A stretch of DNA of 64,000 bases from VRUE01 sp963697695 (GTDB taxonomy: Bacteria; Actinomycetota; Thermoleophilia; Solirubrobacterales; 70-9): positions 186,001 through 250,000 of the forward strand of contig OY969094.1 of the NCBI GenBank assembly GCA_963697695.1. Reading direction: 5' to 3'. The translations under genes were made by a program, and so were the position numbers. The notes below the pieces were generated by a model. The model was given only the letters and a program-made list of their open reading frames with translations. It was not told the origin of the DNA and did not search any database. Shown here one piece after another: positions 19,844 through 28,344 of this stretch; the first letter of the stretch is position 1; every line of letters begins with the position of its first letter.

Positions 19844-20446
19844 ATGGCCAAGGAAAGGTTGAAGAGCCCACGAGCGAGACTGTTCATCGCGCTGGACCTG
19901 CCCGAGGAGATGCGCAAGGGGATCGAGGTGTGGGGACGCCGAGAGCTCGACGATCCCATCCTGCGGCCGGTGGCGCGGGATTCCCTCCACATCACCCTTG
20001 CTTTCCTCGGCCATCGGCCGGAAAGGGAGATCGAGACGCTGGCCGATCTGATCGAGGCGATCGAGGCGCCGGCGGTCCCGATCGAGCTCGAGAACCCGGT
20101 GGCCAGGCCCTCGATCCACCGGGCGCGCCTCTTCGCGCTTCCCGCTCGCTCGCCTCGAGCTGTCGCCTTGCAGGGCGAGCTGGTTGGAAAGCTCGTCGAG
20201 AAGCGTCTCTACAAAGCCGAGAAGCGGCCTTTTTGGCCCCACGTCACGGTGGCGAGGGTCAAGGCCCAGAAGGGAAGAGGAAAGCCCCAGAAGCAGGTCT
20301 CGAGCCCGCCCGGCAGGCTGCCGCAGGCGCTGTTGCAGCCCGCGAGTTGCCGCCGGGTGACGCTCTACCGTTCAGAACTCCAGCCGCAGGGTGCGCGATA
20401 CACCCCGCTGGCGCAAGTCGAGCTGTCCGAAGACGGGCGGCAGTGA
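19844..20446 (+). CDS. thpR: RNA 2',3'-cyclic phosphodiesterase (2'-5' RNA ligase family)
   Basis: A 2H phosphoesterase; the two catalytic H-x-T-x motifs are HITL (in SLHITLAFLGH) and HVTV (in WPHVTVARVK). The product is 200 residues from ATG 19844; GTG 19835 is a possible alternative adding three residues. The C-terminal part has a Lys/Gln-rich insertion. It sits between cinA and recA, the usual place in actinobacteria. Confidence 0.92.
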   Translation: MAKERLKSPRARLFIALDLPEEMRKGIEVWGRRELDDPILRPVARDSLHITLAFLGHRPEREIETLADLIEAIEAPAVPIELENPVARPSIHRARLFALPARSPRAVALQGELVGKLVEKRLYKAEKRPFWPHVTVARVKAQKGRGKPQKQVSSPPGRLPQALLQPASCRRVTLYRSELQPQGARYTPLAQVELSEDGRQ

Positions 20447-20456
20447 GGTGAAAGAA

Positions 20457-21536
20457 ATGGCAGACAAGAAAGCGACTCTGAAAGACGCCTCGGCGAAGGA
20501 GGCAAAGGCGAAGGACGCGGCCCTGGAGAACGCCGTCACGGGCATCAAGCGCGAGTTCGGAGAGGGCGCCCTGATGCGACTCGGCGCCGACAGTGCGCTT
20601 CCCATCGAAGCGATTCCGACCGGCGCCGTCGCGCTCGACTTGGCCCTGGGCATCGGCGGCGTGCCGCGCGGGCGAATAGTCGAGATCTTCGGCCCCGAGT
20701 CCTCAGGGAAGACGACGCTGATCTACCACATCATCGCCGAGGCCCAGGCGAAGGGCGGGGTCTGCGTCTTCATCGACACCGAGCACGCGATGGACCCGAT
20801 CTATGCGCGGGCGATCGGCGTCGACACCGATGAGCTTCTCGTATCGCAGCCGGACTACGGCGAGCAGGCACTGCAGATCGCCGATCGCCTGATCGCCTCG
20901 ACGGCGGTGGACGTGGTCGCGATCGACTCGGTCGCGGCGCTGACCCCGAAGGCCGAGCTCGACGGCCAGATCGGCGACACGACCGTCGGCCTGCAGGCCC
21001 GGCTGATGTCGCAGGCGATGCGCAAGCTGGCCGGCAACCTCAGCCGGACCAACACGGTCTGCATCTTCACCAATCAGATCCGCGAAAAGGTCGGCGTCCA
21101 GTTCGGCTCGCCGGAGACCCAGCCGGGTGGCCGCGCGCTGAAGTTCTACTCCTCGCAGCGGCTCGATATCCGCCGCATCGAGACCCTAAAGGACGGCACC
21201 GAGGCGGTCGGCAACCGGGTGCGCGTCAAGATCGTCAAGAACAAGTGCGCCGCGCCTTTCCGCCAAGCCGAGTTTGAGATCGAGTACGGCCAGGGGATCT
21301 CACGCGAGGGAGAGCTGCTCGACTTCGGCATCGAGCACGACATCGTCCGCAAGTCGGGTGCCTTCTTCTCCTACGGCGAGACGCGGCTCGGACAGGGGCG
21401 CAACAACGCGAAGCAGTTCCTCCTCGAGAACACCGAGCTTGCCGGCGAGATCGAGGCCAAGATCCGCACTGCGCTGGGGATCGGCGATGAGATAGAGGCA
21501 GAGGCGCCTGCCGTCGCCGAGGTCCAGGCTGCCTAG
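20457..21536 (+). CDS. recA: Recombinase RecA
   Basis: ATP-dependent strand-exchange protein and SOS co-protease. The 359-residue product has Walker A GPESSGKTT near residue 85, Walker B VVAIDSVAAL, loop L1/L2 regions and the FTNQIREKVGV block, all canonical. ATG 20457 has GAGGTG 10 nt upstream; GTG 20448 is an alternative. The Lys/Ala-rich first 20 residues are unusual but typical of linkers. No recX follows; the next gene is RNase Y. Confidence 0.98.
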   Translation: MADKKATLKDASAKEAKAKDAALENAVTGIKREFGEGALMRLGADSALPIEAIPTGAVALDLALGIGGVPRGRIVEIFGPESSGKTTLIYHIIAEAQAKGGVCVFIDTEHAMDPIYARAIGVDTDELLVSQPDYGEQALQIADRLIASTAVDVVAIDSVAALTPKAELDGQIGDTTVGLQARLMSQAMRKLAGNLSRTNTVCIFTNQIREKVGVQFGSPETQPGGRALKFYSSQRLDIRRIETLKDGTEAVGNRVRVKIVKNKCAAPFRQAEFEIEYGQGISREGELLDFGIEHDIVRKSGAFFSYGETRLGQGRNNAKQFLLENTELAGEIEAKIRTALGIGDEIEAEAPAVAEVQAA

Positions 21537-21596
21537 GCACGCCCGCGACCACAAAAATCACCCAAAGGAAAACGTGGCGTCTACCATCGGTAGGCG

Positions 21597-22880
21597 ATGG
21601 GTGTTCGTACTTGGTTGCCGTCATGGATTTCTCCTAACGGCAACGGATCGGCTTCCGATCAGGCTGCGCAGCTCGACGCACGCGAACAGGCTCTCAGCCG
21701 CCGCGAAGACGAGCTGGATCGGGCAAAAGCACAGCGGTTGCGAGAGCTGGAACGGATTGCCTCCCTCAGCACCTCTCAAGCACGCCAGTCCCTGCTCGAG
21801 GAGATCGAGGACGAAGCACGGCGCCAGGCAGGGCTGACCCTGCGCCGGATCGAGGACGAGACCAAGCTCGAAGCCGAGCACCGCGCCCGCAGCATTCTCG
21901 CGGTGACCATGCAGCGCCTCGCCGGAGCGCAGGTGGGGGAGACGACAAGCAACGTCGTGCATCTGCCCAACGACGAGATGAAGGGCAGGATCATCGGCCG
22001 CGACGGCCGCAACATCAGGGCGCTGGAGAATCTCACCGGCGTCGATTTCGTCATCGACGAGACGCCGTCTGCCGTCCTGCTCTCAAGCTTCGACGGGGTG
22101 CGCAGGGAGATCGCCCGCCTCACGCTCGAGAAGCTCATCGCCGATGGACGGATCCACCCAGCGCGCTGTGAGGAGGCCTATGAGCAGGCACGAGGGGAAA
22201 TCGATGGCATCGTCGTCGAGGCAGCAGAACGAGCGTTGCTGGAAGCGAAGGTGACGGGGCTCCATCCGGAGCTGGTTCGCCTGCTCGGCCGGCTGCGTTT
22301 TCGCACCAGCTATGGCCAGAACGTGCTCGATCACCTGGTCGAGTGCTCCCACCTGGCAGGCCTGATCGCAGCCGAGCTGGGAGCCACGGCAGAGGTCTCC
22401 CGGCGGGCGGCGCTCCTGCACGACGTCGGCAAGGCGGTCAGCCACGAGGTCGACGGGACGCACGCCGCCGTAGGGGCACGTCTTGCCCGGCGCTACGGCG
22501 AGCCAGAGGCGGTTGCGCACGCAATCGAGGCCCATCACAACGAGGTCGAGCCGCATTCCGTCGAGGCGACGATCGTGCAAACGGCCGACGCCCTTTCAGG
22601 TGCCAGGCCCGGCGCCCGCGGGGCGTCGCTGGAGCAGTACGTCACCCGGTTGCGCGAGCTCGAGCAGCTGGCTCAGCAGCACGCCGGCGTCGAGAAGGTC
22701 TACGCGATGCAGGCGGGCCGGGAGATCCGCGTGATGGTCGATCCGGGCACCGTGGACGACGAGCAGGCGGCGCTGATCTCGCACCAGATCGCGACAGCGG
22801 TCGAGCGGGAGATGGAGTACCCGGGCCGGATCAAGATCACCGTGATCCGCGAGAGCCGGGCGACGAGCTACGCCAAGTAG
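21597..22880 (+). CDS. rny: Ribonuclease Y without N-terminal membrane anchor
   Basis: Endoribonuclease that initiates mRNA decay. The 427-residue protein has a short coiled-coil (about residues 20-95), a KH domain (MKGRIIGRDGRNIRALENLTGVDFVIDETP) and the HD domain (ALLHDVGKAVSHEVDGTH, HHNEVEP, with IVQTADALSGARPGAR). The usual ~520-residue enzyme begins with a transmembrane helix; here the start (MGVRTWLPSWISPNGNG) has no long hydrophobic segment, and no better in-frame upstream start is seen. The recA-rny-miaB order matches related actinobacteria. Confidence 0.93.
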   Translation: MGVRTWLPSWISPNGNGSASDQAAQLDAREQALSRREDELDRAKAQRLRELERIASLSTSQARQSLLEEIEDEARRQAGLTLRRIEDETKLEAEHRARSILAVTMQRLAGAQVGETTSNVVHLPNDEMKGRIIGRDGRNIRALENLTGVDFVIDETPSAVLLSSFDGVRREIARLTLEKLIADGRIHPARCEEAYEQARGEIDGIVVEAAERALLEAKVTGLHPELVRLLGRLRFRTSYGQNVLDHLVECSHLAGLIAAELGATAEVSRRAALLHDVGKAVSHEVDGTHAAVGARLARRYGEPEAVAHAIEAHHNEVEPHSVEATIVQTADALSGARPGARGASLEQYVTRLRELEQLAQQHAGVEKVYAMQAGREIRVMVDPGTVDDEQAALISHQIATAVEREMEYPGRIKITVIRESRATSYAK

Positions 22881-22927
22881 GCGCCGCCGCGAGGCGCCGC
22901 CCTCAGTGGATAGGATTCCCGCCGCAG

Positions 22928-23176
22928 ATGAGCAACGGTGACCTCTTCTACGCCTTCGGCATCGTCCTCGCGGTCTCGGCCGTGCTGGTCAGCTTCATTG
23001 CGCTGCGCTTCGAGAAGTTCCCCGGGCGTGCGGCGCCGGTCGTCGTTGTCTGGTTCGTCTTGCTGGTCGGAGGGGCGACCACGTTCTCCGTCCTCCACGC
23101 CCAGGATGAGGAGAAGCACAAAGAAGCTGAGCTGCACCATGCCTCAGAGGTGGACGAAGCCGAGGAGCACGAGTAG
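22928..23176 (+). CDS. Small two-helix membrane protein, unknown function
   Basis: An 82-residue protein with two predicted TM helices (about residues 6-26 and 37-57) and an acidic, Glu/His-rich C-terminal tail (HAQDEEKHKEAELHHASEVDEAEEHE). The His/Glu tail could bind metal, but that is a guess. It lies between rny and miaB on the same strand. The high-GC codon pattern supports a real gene. I do not recognise the family. Confidence 0.7.
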   Translation: MSNGDLFYAFGIVLAVSAVLVSFIALRFEKFPGRAAPVVVVWFVLLVGGATTFSVLHAQDEEKHKEAELHHASEVDEAEEHE

Positions 23177-23224
23177 AAGGCAGCGCCGGCCCTAGCCTGC
23201 GGAATCTGCCGCTACGCTAGGCCG

Positions 23225-24544
23225 ATGCCCAGTTACCACGTCACCACGTTCGGCTGTCAGATGAACGTGCACGACTCCGAGCGGATGCAGGGGATGCTCG
23301 AGTCGCTCGGCTATGAGGAGGCGGCGAGCCGCGATGACGCCGACCTGATCCTCTTCAACACCTGCTCGATCCGCGAGTCGGCCGACAACCGCCTGATCGG
23401 CCACCTGGGAGAGGCCAAGCGCCTCAAGTCCGAAAACCCCGAGCGAGTGGTCGGGGTCGGCGGCTGCTGGACCCAGTCGGTCAAGGAGGAGGTCTTCCAG
23501 CGCTTCCCCTTCGTCGACGTCGCCTTTGGCCCGGGCCAGATCCACAAGCTGGCCGAGTTCCTCAACTCGGACTCGCTCAGCGCCCAGGGCTACTTCGAGT
23601 TCGAGGACCTCTCCGGTCATCTGCCCACCCGCCGGGAGCGCGAGTTTCAGGGCTGGCTGCAGATCTCGCAGGGCTGCAACTGCAAGTGCGCCTACTGCAT
23701 CGTGCCCTCGACCCGGGGGCGCGAGGTCAGCCGCGACCCCGCCGAGCTGCTGATCGAGGCGGAGGCGCTGGCTGCCGACGGCGTGCGCGAGCTGACGCTG
23801 CTTGGGCAGAACGTCAACAGCTACGGCCGCGACCTCGCAAAAGAGAAGCGGATCGGGTTCTCGGAGCTGCTGAGGCAGATCGACGCAGTCGAGGGCATAG
23901 AACGGATCCGCTACACGAGCCCGCACCCGAAGGACATGAAGGAAGACGTGATCCTCGCCCACGCCGGGCTGCCCTCGCTCTGCGAGCACATCCACCTGCC
24001 CCTGCAGGCCGGCTCCAGCACCGTGCTGAAGCGGATGCGCCGCACCTACGACCGGCAGCGCTACATGGACAGGGTGGCGCTGATCCGCGAGCACGTTCCC
24101 GACTGCGCCCTGACCACCGACATCATCGTCGGCTTCCCAGGTGAGACCGAGGCCGACTTCGAGCAGACCCTGGAGGTGGTCGATGGGGTCGGCTACGACT
24201 CCGCCTTCACCTTCATCTTCTCGCCGCGCCGGGAAACCGAAGCGGCCGAGATGGATGGGCAAGTGCCGCACCCGGTCAAGCGCGAGCGCATGGAGCGGCT
24301 GGTCGAGCTGGTGCAGCGGCGGGCCGGCGAACGGGCGCAGCGGTTCGTCGGGCGCGAGATGGAGGTGCTGGTCGAAGGAGTCAGCAGGACCGATGAGACG
24401 CGGCTGCGGGGGAGGACTCGGCACAACAAGGCGGTGAACTTCGATGGGACGGCCAAGCCGGGTGAGCTGGTTAACGTCGAGATTCTCGAAGCCACCTCGC
24501 AAACGCTCAGCGGGACGGAGAAGTTGCTCAGTCGGGTGGAGTAG
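23225..24544 (+). CDS. miaB: tRNA-2-methylthio-N6-dimethylallyladenosine synthase MiaB
   Basis: Radical-SAM methylthiotransferase acting on i6A37 of tRNA. The 439-residue protein has the N-terminal UPF0004 cysteines (FGCQMN, NTCSIRE, GGCWTQ), the radical-SAM CxxxCxxC motif CNCKCAYC near residue 160, and a C-terminal TRAM domain (EVLVEGVSR, NKAVNFDG). MiaA, which makes its substrate, follows after a palindromic spacer. Confidence 0.97.
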   Translation: MPSYHVTTFGCQMNVHDSERMQGMLESLGYEEAASRDDADLILFNTCSIRESADNRLIGHLGEAKRLKSENPERVVGVGGCWTQSVKEEVFQRFPFVDVAFGPGQIHKLAEFLNSDSLSAQGYFEFEDLSGHLPTRREREFQGWLQISQGCNCKCAYCIVPSTRGREVSRDPAELLIEAEALAADGVRELTLLGQNVNSYGRDLAKEKRIGFSELLRQIDAVEGIERIRYTSPHPKDMKEDVILAHAGLPSLCEHIHLPLQAGSSTVLKRMRRTYDRQRYMDRVALIREHVPDCALTTDIIVGFPGETEADFEQTLEVVDGVGYDSAFTFIFSPRRETEAAEMDGQVPHPVKRERMERLVELVQRRAGERAQRFVGREMEVLVEGVSRTDETRLRGRTRHNKAVNFDGTAKPGELVNVEILEATSQTLSGTEKLLSRVE

Positions 24545-24651
24545 GGGTGTCGGTACAACCCCTCACTCAACTTTTTCGGTGAATCGCCTAGAGCCGTCCG
24601 AGGATGAAACGCCGAAAAAGTACAAGCCGTTCGGGGCAGCACCGACACCCC
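24544..24651. repeat. Long palindromic spacer between miaB and miaA
   Basis: GGGGTGTCGGT (24544-24554) pairs with ACCGACACCCC (24641-24651); CCCC (24559-24562) with GGGG (24633-24636); and ACTTTTTCGG (24570-24579) with CCGAAAAAGT (24612-24621). Together this is a ~108-nt multi-stem element beginning at the last base of miaB. It may be a processing/termination structure or a mobile palindromic element. Confidence 0.65.
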
Positions 24652-24680
24652 CTTCACGAAGCGCCTGAGCAGCTCCGCCG

Positions 24681-25412
24681 ATGCATGTAGTCGCGATCTT
24701 CGGGCCGACTGGAGTTGGGAAGACCGGCGTCGCGATCGAGCTGGCCGAAGAGCTTCGAAAGCGTGGCGAGAATCCGATCGCGATCTCTTGCGACGCGCTT
24801 CAGGTGTATGAGGGCTTGTCGGTGCTGACGGGGACGGCCACAGCCGAGGAGCAGGCAAAGCTTGAGCACAGGCTCGTCGGGTTTGTGCCGGTCAGTGAGC
24901 CGTTTTCGGTGGGGGACTACATGCCGCTGGCGCAGGCGGAGATAGATCGAGCGCTGGAGGCTGGGCGACGGCCGATCGTGGTGGGGGGGACGGGGCTTTA
25001 CCTGCGGGCGGCGCTGGCGGAGCTGTCGCTGGTCAAGGCGCCGCCGGAATCGCCGGACTCTGAGCTCTGGTCGCCGGAGACTCGCCACCCGAGCCGAATC
25101 TTTGGGCTCGATATGGACCGCGCCGAGCTCTACCGGCGGATCGACGCCCGGACCGAAGCGATCCTCGCCGCCGGCGCACGGGAGGAGGCCCTGCGAGCCG
25201 AAGAGATCGGCGCCTCGCGAACCGCTCGCGTCGCCCTCGGCTTCGAAGAAGCCATCAGCGGCGACCTCGAGCTGATGCAGCAGCGCTCCCGCAACTACGC
25301 TCGCCGCCAGCTCGCCTGGATGCGCAAGATGCCCAACGTCCACGCAATGGATCGCACCGGCCGCACGGATGCCGACGTCGCCGCTGAGATCGCCGCCGTA
25401 CTCGCCGAATAG
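24681..25412 (+). CDS. miaA: tRNA dimethylallyltransferase MiaA
   Basis: Adds a dimethylallyl group to A37 of tRNA. The P-loop GPTGVGKTG is near residue 8, with SCDALQVYEGL (DSxQVY-like) and the GGTGLYLRAAL motif. At 243 residues it is shorter than the usual ~300; the middle insertion domain is reduced while the C-terminal RRQLAWMRK motif is retained. It is followed 10 nt later by dapF. Confidence 0.92.
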   Translation: MHVVAIFGPTGVGKTGVAIELAEELRKRGENPIAISCDALQVYEGLSVLTGTATAEEQAKLEHRLVGFVPVSEPFSVGDYMPLAQAEIDRALEAGRRPIVVGGTGLYLRAALAELSLVKAPPESPDSELWSPETRHPSRIFGLDMDRAELYRRIDARTEAILAAGAREEALRAEEIGASRTARVALGFEEAISGDLELMQQRSRNYARRQLAWMRKMPNVHAMDRTGRTDADVAAEIAAVLAE

Positions 25413-25422
25413 GCTGCTGTCC

Positions 25423-26268
25423 GTGAAATTTGAGAAGTGGCAGGCGCTGGGTAACGACTATTTGATCGTCGAGGCTGAGCAGCTTCCTTGGGAGCTGAAC
25501 GCGGCGCGGGTACGGCGGATCTGCGATCCGCATTTCGGGTTGGGGTCGGATGGGGTGCTGCTGCTCGCTCGCAGCAACGATCCGGAGTTCGTCGCCGAGT
25601 TGCGCATCTTCAACCCGGATGGCTCCGAGGCCGAGCTCTCTGGGAACGGGGCGCGGGAGGCGATCCTCTATCTGCGCCGCCATGGCTGGACCGATGAGGA
25701 CACCTTCTCGATCCTTACCGCGGCCGGCCGGGTGACGCCGACGATCTTCTCCGAGCGCACCTGCGCGGTTGAGATGGGCCTAGCCTCGACCGAGTCAAAG
25801 GACTTCCCGTCTGGGCCCGCTGACGGCAGGGGCACGGTGGAGTCGGCAGGTCGGAAGTGGGCCTTCCAGTACGTCTCGATCGGCAACCCGCAGTGCGCGA
25901 TCGCCGTTCCGGAGGGGCTGGAGGAGCTCGATCTGGCAGAGATCGGGCCCGGGGTCGAAGCCAATGAGCTCTTCCCCAACCGCACCAACGTTTCCTTCTT
26001 CTCAGTCGAAGGCAGCCGGGTGCGAGCACGGATCTTCGAGCGCGGGGTAGGGGAGACGCTCTCCTCGGGGACCGGAGCCAGCGGTGCTGCGGTTGCAGCT
26101 TTTCTGGATGGAGCCCCCAGCCCGCTGACGGTGGAGCTCGATGGCGGCGAGCTCACAGTCGAGCTCTCAGCCGATCTCGACGTGCGGCTGACCGGCTGGG
26201 CCGAGCCGATCTGCTCGGGCGAGCTCTCGGCCGAGATGCTGGCCGCGCTCGCCGAGCTGGACGAATAG
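25423..26268 (+). CDS. dapF: Diaminopimelate epimerase homologue with both catalytic Cys replaced by Ser
   Basis: DapF converts LL- to meso-diaminopimelate using two cysteines as acid/base. The 281-residue protein has the family start (VKFEKWQALGNDYLIVE), GLGSDGVL and two active-site loops. However, the first loop reads AELSGNGARE where the family has CGNGxR, and the second reads LSSGTGAS where the family has ACGTGAC. The codons are TCT and TCG, so this is a direct reading. The fold is clearly DapF; activity is uncertain. GTG 25423 is the chosen start. It sits between miaA and an LL-DAP-type aminotransferase. Confidence 0.88.
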   Translation: MKFEKWQALGNDYLIVEAEQLPWELNAARVRRICDPHFGLGSDGVLLLARSNDPEFVAELRIFNPDGSEAELSGNGAREAILYLRRHGWTDEDTFSILTAAGRVTPTIFSERTCAVEMGLASTESKDFPSGPADGRGTVESAGRKWAFQYVSIGNPQCAIAVPEGLEELDLAEIGPGVEANELFPNRTNVSFFSVEGSRVRARIFERGVGETLSSGTGASGAAVAAFLDGAPSPLTVELDGGELTVELSADLDVRLTGWAEPICSGELSAEMLAALAELDE

Positions 26269-26280
26269 ATTTCCGCGCCG

Positions 26281-27450
26281 ATGGCGATCTCGGATCCGTC
26301 CAAGCGGTTGGAGGCGATGCCTCCCTACATGTTCCAGGAACTCGAGCGGCGCATCGCCGAGAAGCGCGCTGCGGGCATCGACGTGATCAGCCTCGGCATC
26401 GGCGATCCCGACGAACCGACCTACCCACACATCGTCAAGGCGCTTCAGGACGCGGTCGCCGAAAACGGCAACCAGAAGTACCCGACCAACCGTGGCCGGG
26501 AGGAGTTCCGCCAGGCCTTCGCCGATTTCTACGGCGAGCGCTTCGGGGTCGAGATCGATCCGAAAAACGAGGTGATCCCGGCGATCGGCGCCAAGGAGTG
26601 CATCTACAACCTCTGCTTCGCCTTCCTCGATCCGGGCGGAGTCGCCCTCGCATCCGATCCTGGCTACCCGGTCTACACCGGCGGCCCGATCCTCGCCGGC
26701 GCCACCCCCGAGCTGCTTCCGTTGGTGCCGGAGCTCGGCTTCGCACCAGACCTCAGCGCGGTCCCGGCCGAGACCGCGGCAAAGGCCCGCCTGATGTTCC
26801 TCAACTACCCCAACAATCCGACTGGCGCGGTGGTCCCCGAGGGCTTCTTCGAGCTGGTCGTCTCCTTTGCCCGTGAGCACGAAATCCTCGTCGTCCACGA
26901 CAACGCCTACTCGGAGACGACCTACGACGGCTACGTGGCGCCAAGCTTCCTCGAGACGCCGGGTGCGAAGGAGGTCGGGGTCGAGGTCTTCTCTCTCTCC
27001 AAGGGCTTCAACATGACCGGCTGGCGCTGCGCCGCGATCCTCGGCAACGCCGAGGCGATCCAGACCTACTGGCGGCTGAAGACAAACGTCGACTCGGGCC
27101 TTTTCGAGGCCGTCCAGCTCGCCGGCGCCGCCGCTCTGCAGGGGCCAAGCGGCCCGCTGGAGAGAATGAACGAGACCTACACGCGGCGCCGCGACTTGGT
27201 TGTCGATGCGCTGCGCGAGATCGGGGTCGAGGTGACCGCGCCGAAGGGAACGATCTACGTCTGGGCGCCGGTGCCGAATGGACACACTTCCACCTCGTTC
27301 TCCGAGCTGGTCCTTGAAGAGGCGGCCGTGGTCGTCTCGCCGGGCTCGATGTACGGACCGAGCGGCGAGGGCTTCTTCCGCATCTCGCTCACCACGCCCG
27401 ACGACCGCATCACCGAGGCCGTCGAGCGCATGCGCGAGCACCTCTCTTAG
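26281..27450 (+). CDS. Class I/II aminotransferase, LL-diaminopimelate aminotransferase-like
   Basis: A PLP enzyme of 389 residues. The PLP lysine lies in SLSKGFNMTGWR (about residue 241); substrate/PLP motifs YPNNPTGAVV and HDNAYSETTY are present. The N-terminus (PPYMFQELERRIAEKRAAGIDVISLGIGDPD) is typical of the DapL-like group, which makes LL-DAP directly from tetrahydrodipicolinate. Twelve nt separate it from dapF, and dapA/dapB lie upstream, so a role in diaminopimelate synthesis is likely but not proven. Confidence 0.85.
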   Translation: MAISDPSKRLEAMPPYMFQELERRIAEKRAAGIDVISLGIGDPDEPTYPHIVKALQDAVAENGNQKYPTNRGREEFRQAFADFYGERFGVEIDPKNEVIPAIGAKECIYNLCFAFLDPGGVALASDPGYPVYTGGPILAGATPELLPLVPELGFAPDLSAVPAETAAKARLMFLNYPNNPTGAVVPEGFFELVVSFAREHEILVVHDNAYSETTYDGYVAPSFLETPGAKEVGVEVFSLSKGFNMTGWRCAAILGNAEAIQTYWRLKTNVDSGLFEAVQLAGAAALQGPSGPLERMNETYTRRRDLVVDALREIGVEVTAPKGTIYVWAPVPNGHTSTSFSELVLEEAAVVVSPGSMYGPSGEGFFRISLTTPDDRITEAVERMREHLS

Positions 27451-27501
27451 CCTCCACTCACGCCCAGTTACAGGCTGGGTGGTCCTTTCGTTGAGTTGCG
27501 A

Positions 27502-27565
27502 TTGACAGGACGCCATCCTGCCGAGAGAGTCCCCGCTGAGGGAAACCTCGCAACCGTAACCCAAT
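27502..27565 (+). promoter_or_regulatory. Upstream region of family A copy 1: TTGACA block and CCGTAAC leader motif
   Basis: TTGACA at 27502-27507 is followed by GG..CCATCC, also found upstream of copy 4. AACCGTAACCCAAT at 27552-27565 matches a motif before copies 2, 3 and 4, always 12-15 nt upstream of the ATG. A ribosome-binding AAAGGAG (27566-27572) lies between it and the start. No convincing -10 was identified. The preceding aminotransferase ends with a small CCCAG/CTGGG hairpin near 27463-27479. Confidence 0.6.
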
Positions 27566-27577
27566 AAAGGAGTGAGA

Positions 27578-28261
27578 ATGACCCATGCAAGGCATAGGGC
27601 CGTGCGGCTTTCGCTGTTGCTGTCTGCACTGCTTGGACTGATGTCATTTCTGACAACCTTGGCCTATGGCCAAGAAGTCAAAGTCTTAGGTGCAAAACTG
27701 GCAGCACCCAGTGAAACAGCGTCGGGATCAGCGCACGTCGAAGGGAACTTCTTAGTGCCGTCTCAAGGTCTGCAGATCTTATGCGCCAACTACACGGTAC
27801 AGGAAGGCGTCATTTTCAATAACGGAACTGCCCAAGGGAAAGGCCAAGCGAGCTCATGCAAAACATGGGTTAAAGGTGTAGAAAACAAAGGATGTAAACC
27901 GATTGAACCCATTTCGGGCAGTGGCAAAGGAAAAATGATCTTACACAACGGGAAAGTCTATCTATTAGGTGAACCTGACGCTTCAGGCACCTATGGGATT
28001 CTTAAATTCAATGAAGAAACTTGCGCTCTTCCACCATCGACGAAAATCACGGGAACAACGGTGGGCGAATGCTTGACATCGTCCTTAACCGCAGGAAACT
28101 GCACTGAAGAATTGGTGACCCACCTTGTTCAGCAGGCCCCTGAAGCATTATTCCCCGGAGATACGCTCAAATTCGGACTGAACACAGTCCGAATTGACGG
28201 TATAGCTGCTGTTTCCATGACAGGGGCAAACAAAGGGTGTAAATGGAGCGGGCTGATCTAG
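27578..28261 (+). CDS. Secreted six-cysteine protein, family A copy 1
   Basis: The function is not recognised. The 227-residue protein has a Sec signal peptide (hydrophobic LSLLLSALLGLMSFLTTLAYG) and a mature domain with the family pattern: LC, SCKT, GCKPIEP, ILHNGKVYLL, KFNEETCALP, VGEC, GNC, and the terminal CKWSGLI. Six cysteines are shared by all five copies in the window; a seventh is shared with copy 3. The coding DNA is AT-rich for this genome (26 of 60 G/C at 27901-27960), with seven TTA leucine codons. ATG 27578 follows AAAGGAG by 5 nt. It was probably acquired or is maintained under unusual codon constraint. Confidence 0.85.
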   Translation: MTHARHRAVRLSLLLSALLGLMSFLTTLAYGQEVKVLGAKLAAPSETASGSAHVEGNFLVPSQGLQILCANYTVQEGVIFNNGTAQGKGQASSCKTWVKGVENKGCKPIEPISGSGKGKMILHNGKVYLLGEPDASGTYGILKFNEETCALPPSTKITGTTVGECLTSSLTAGNCTEELVTHLVQQAPEALFPGDTLKFGLNTVRIDGIAAVSMTGANKGCKWSGLI

Positions 28262-28292
28262 CAAGATGGAAACCGGCAAATGAGTTTGGACT

Positions 28293-28321
28293 GAAGGGCG
28301 GGGCAGAACGCCCCGCCCTTC
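28293..28321. terminator. Bidirectional terminator hairpin
   Basis: GAAGGGCGGGG (28293-28303) pairs perfectly with CCCCGCCCTTC (28311-28321) around a 7-nt loop. It lies between the convergent ends of family A copy 1 and the lipoprotein gene. Confidence 0.8.
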
Positions 28322-28344
28322 GCCTAGCGCGAAGCTGGGGGCGC

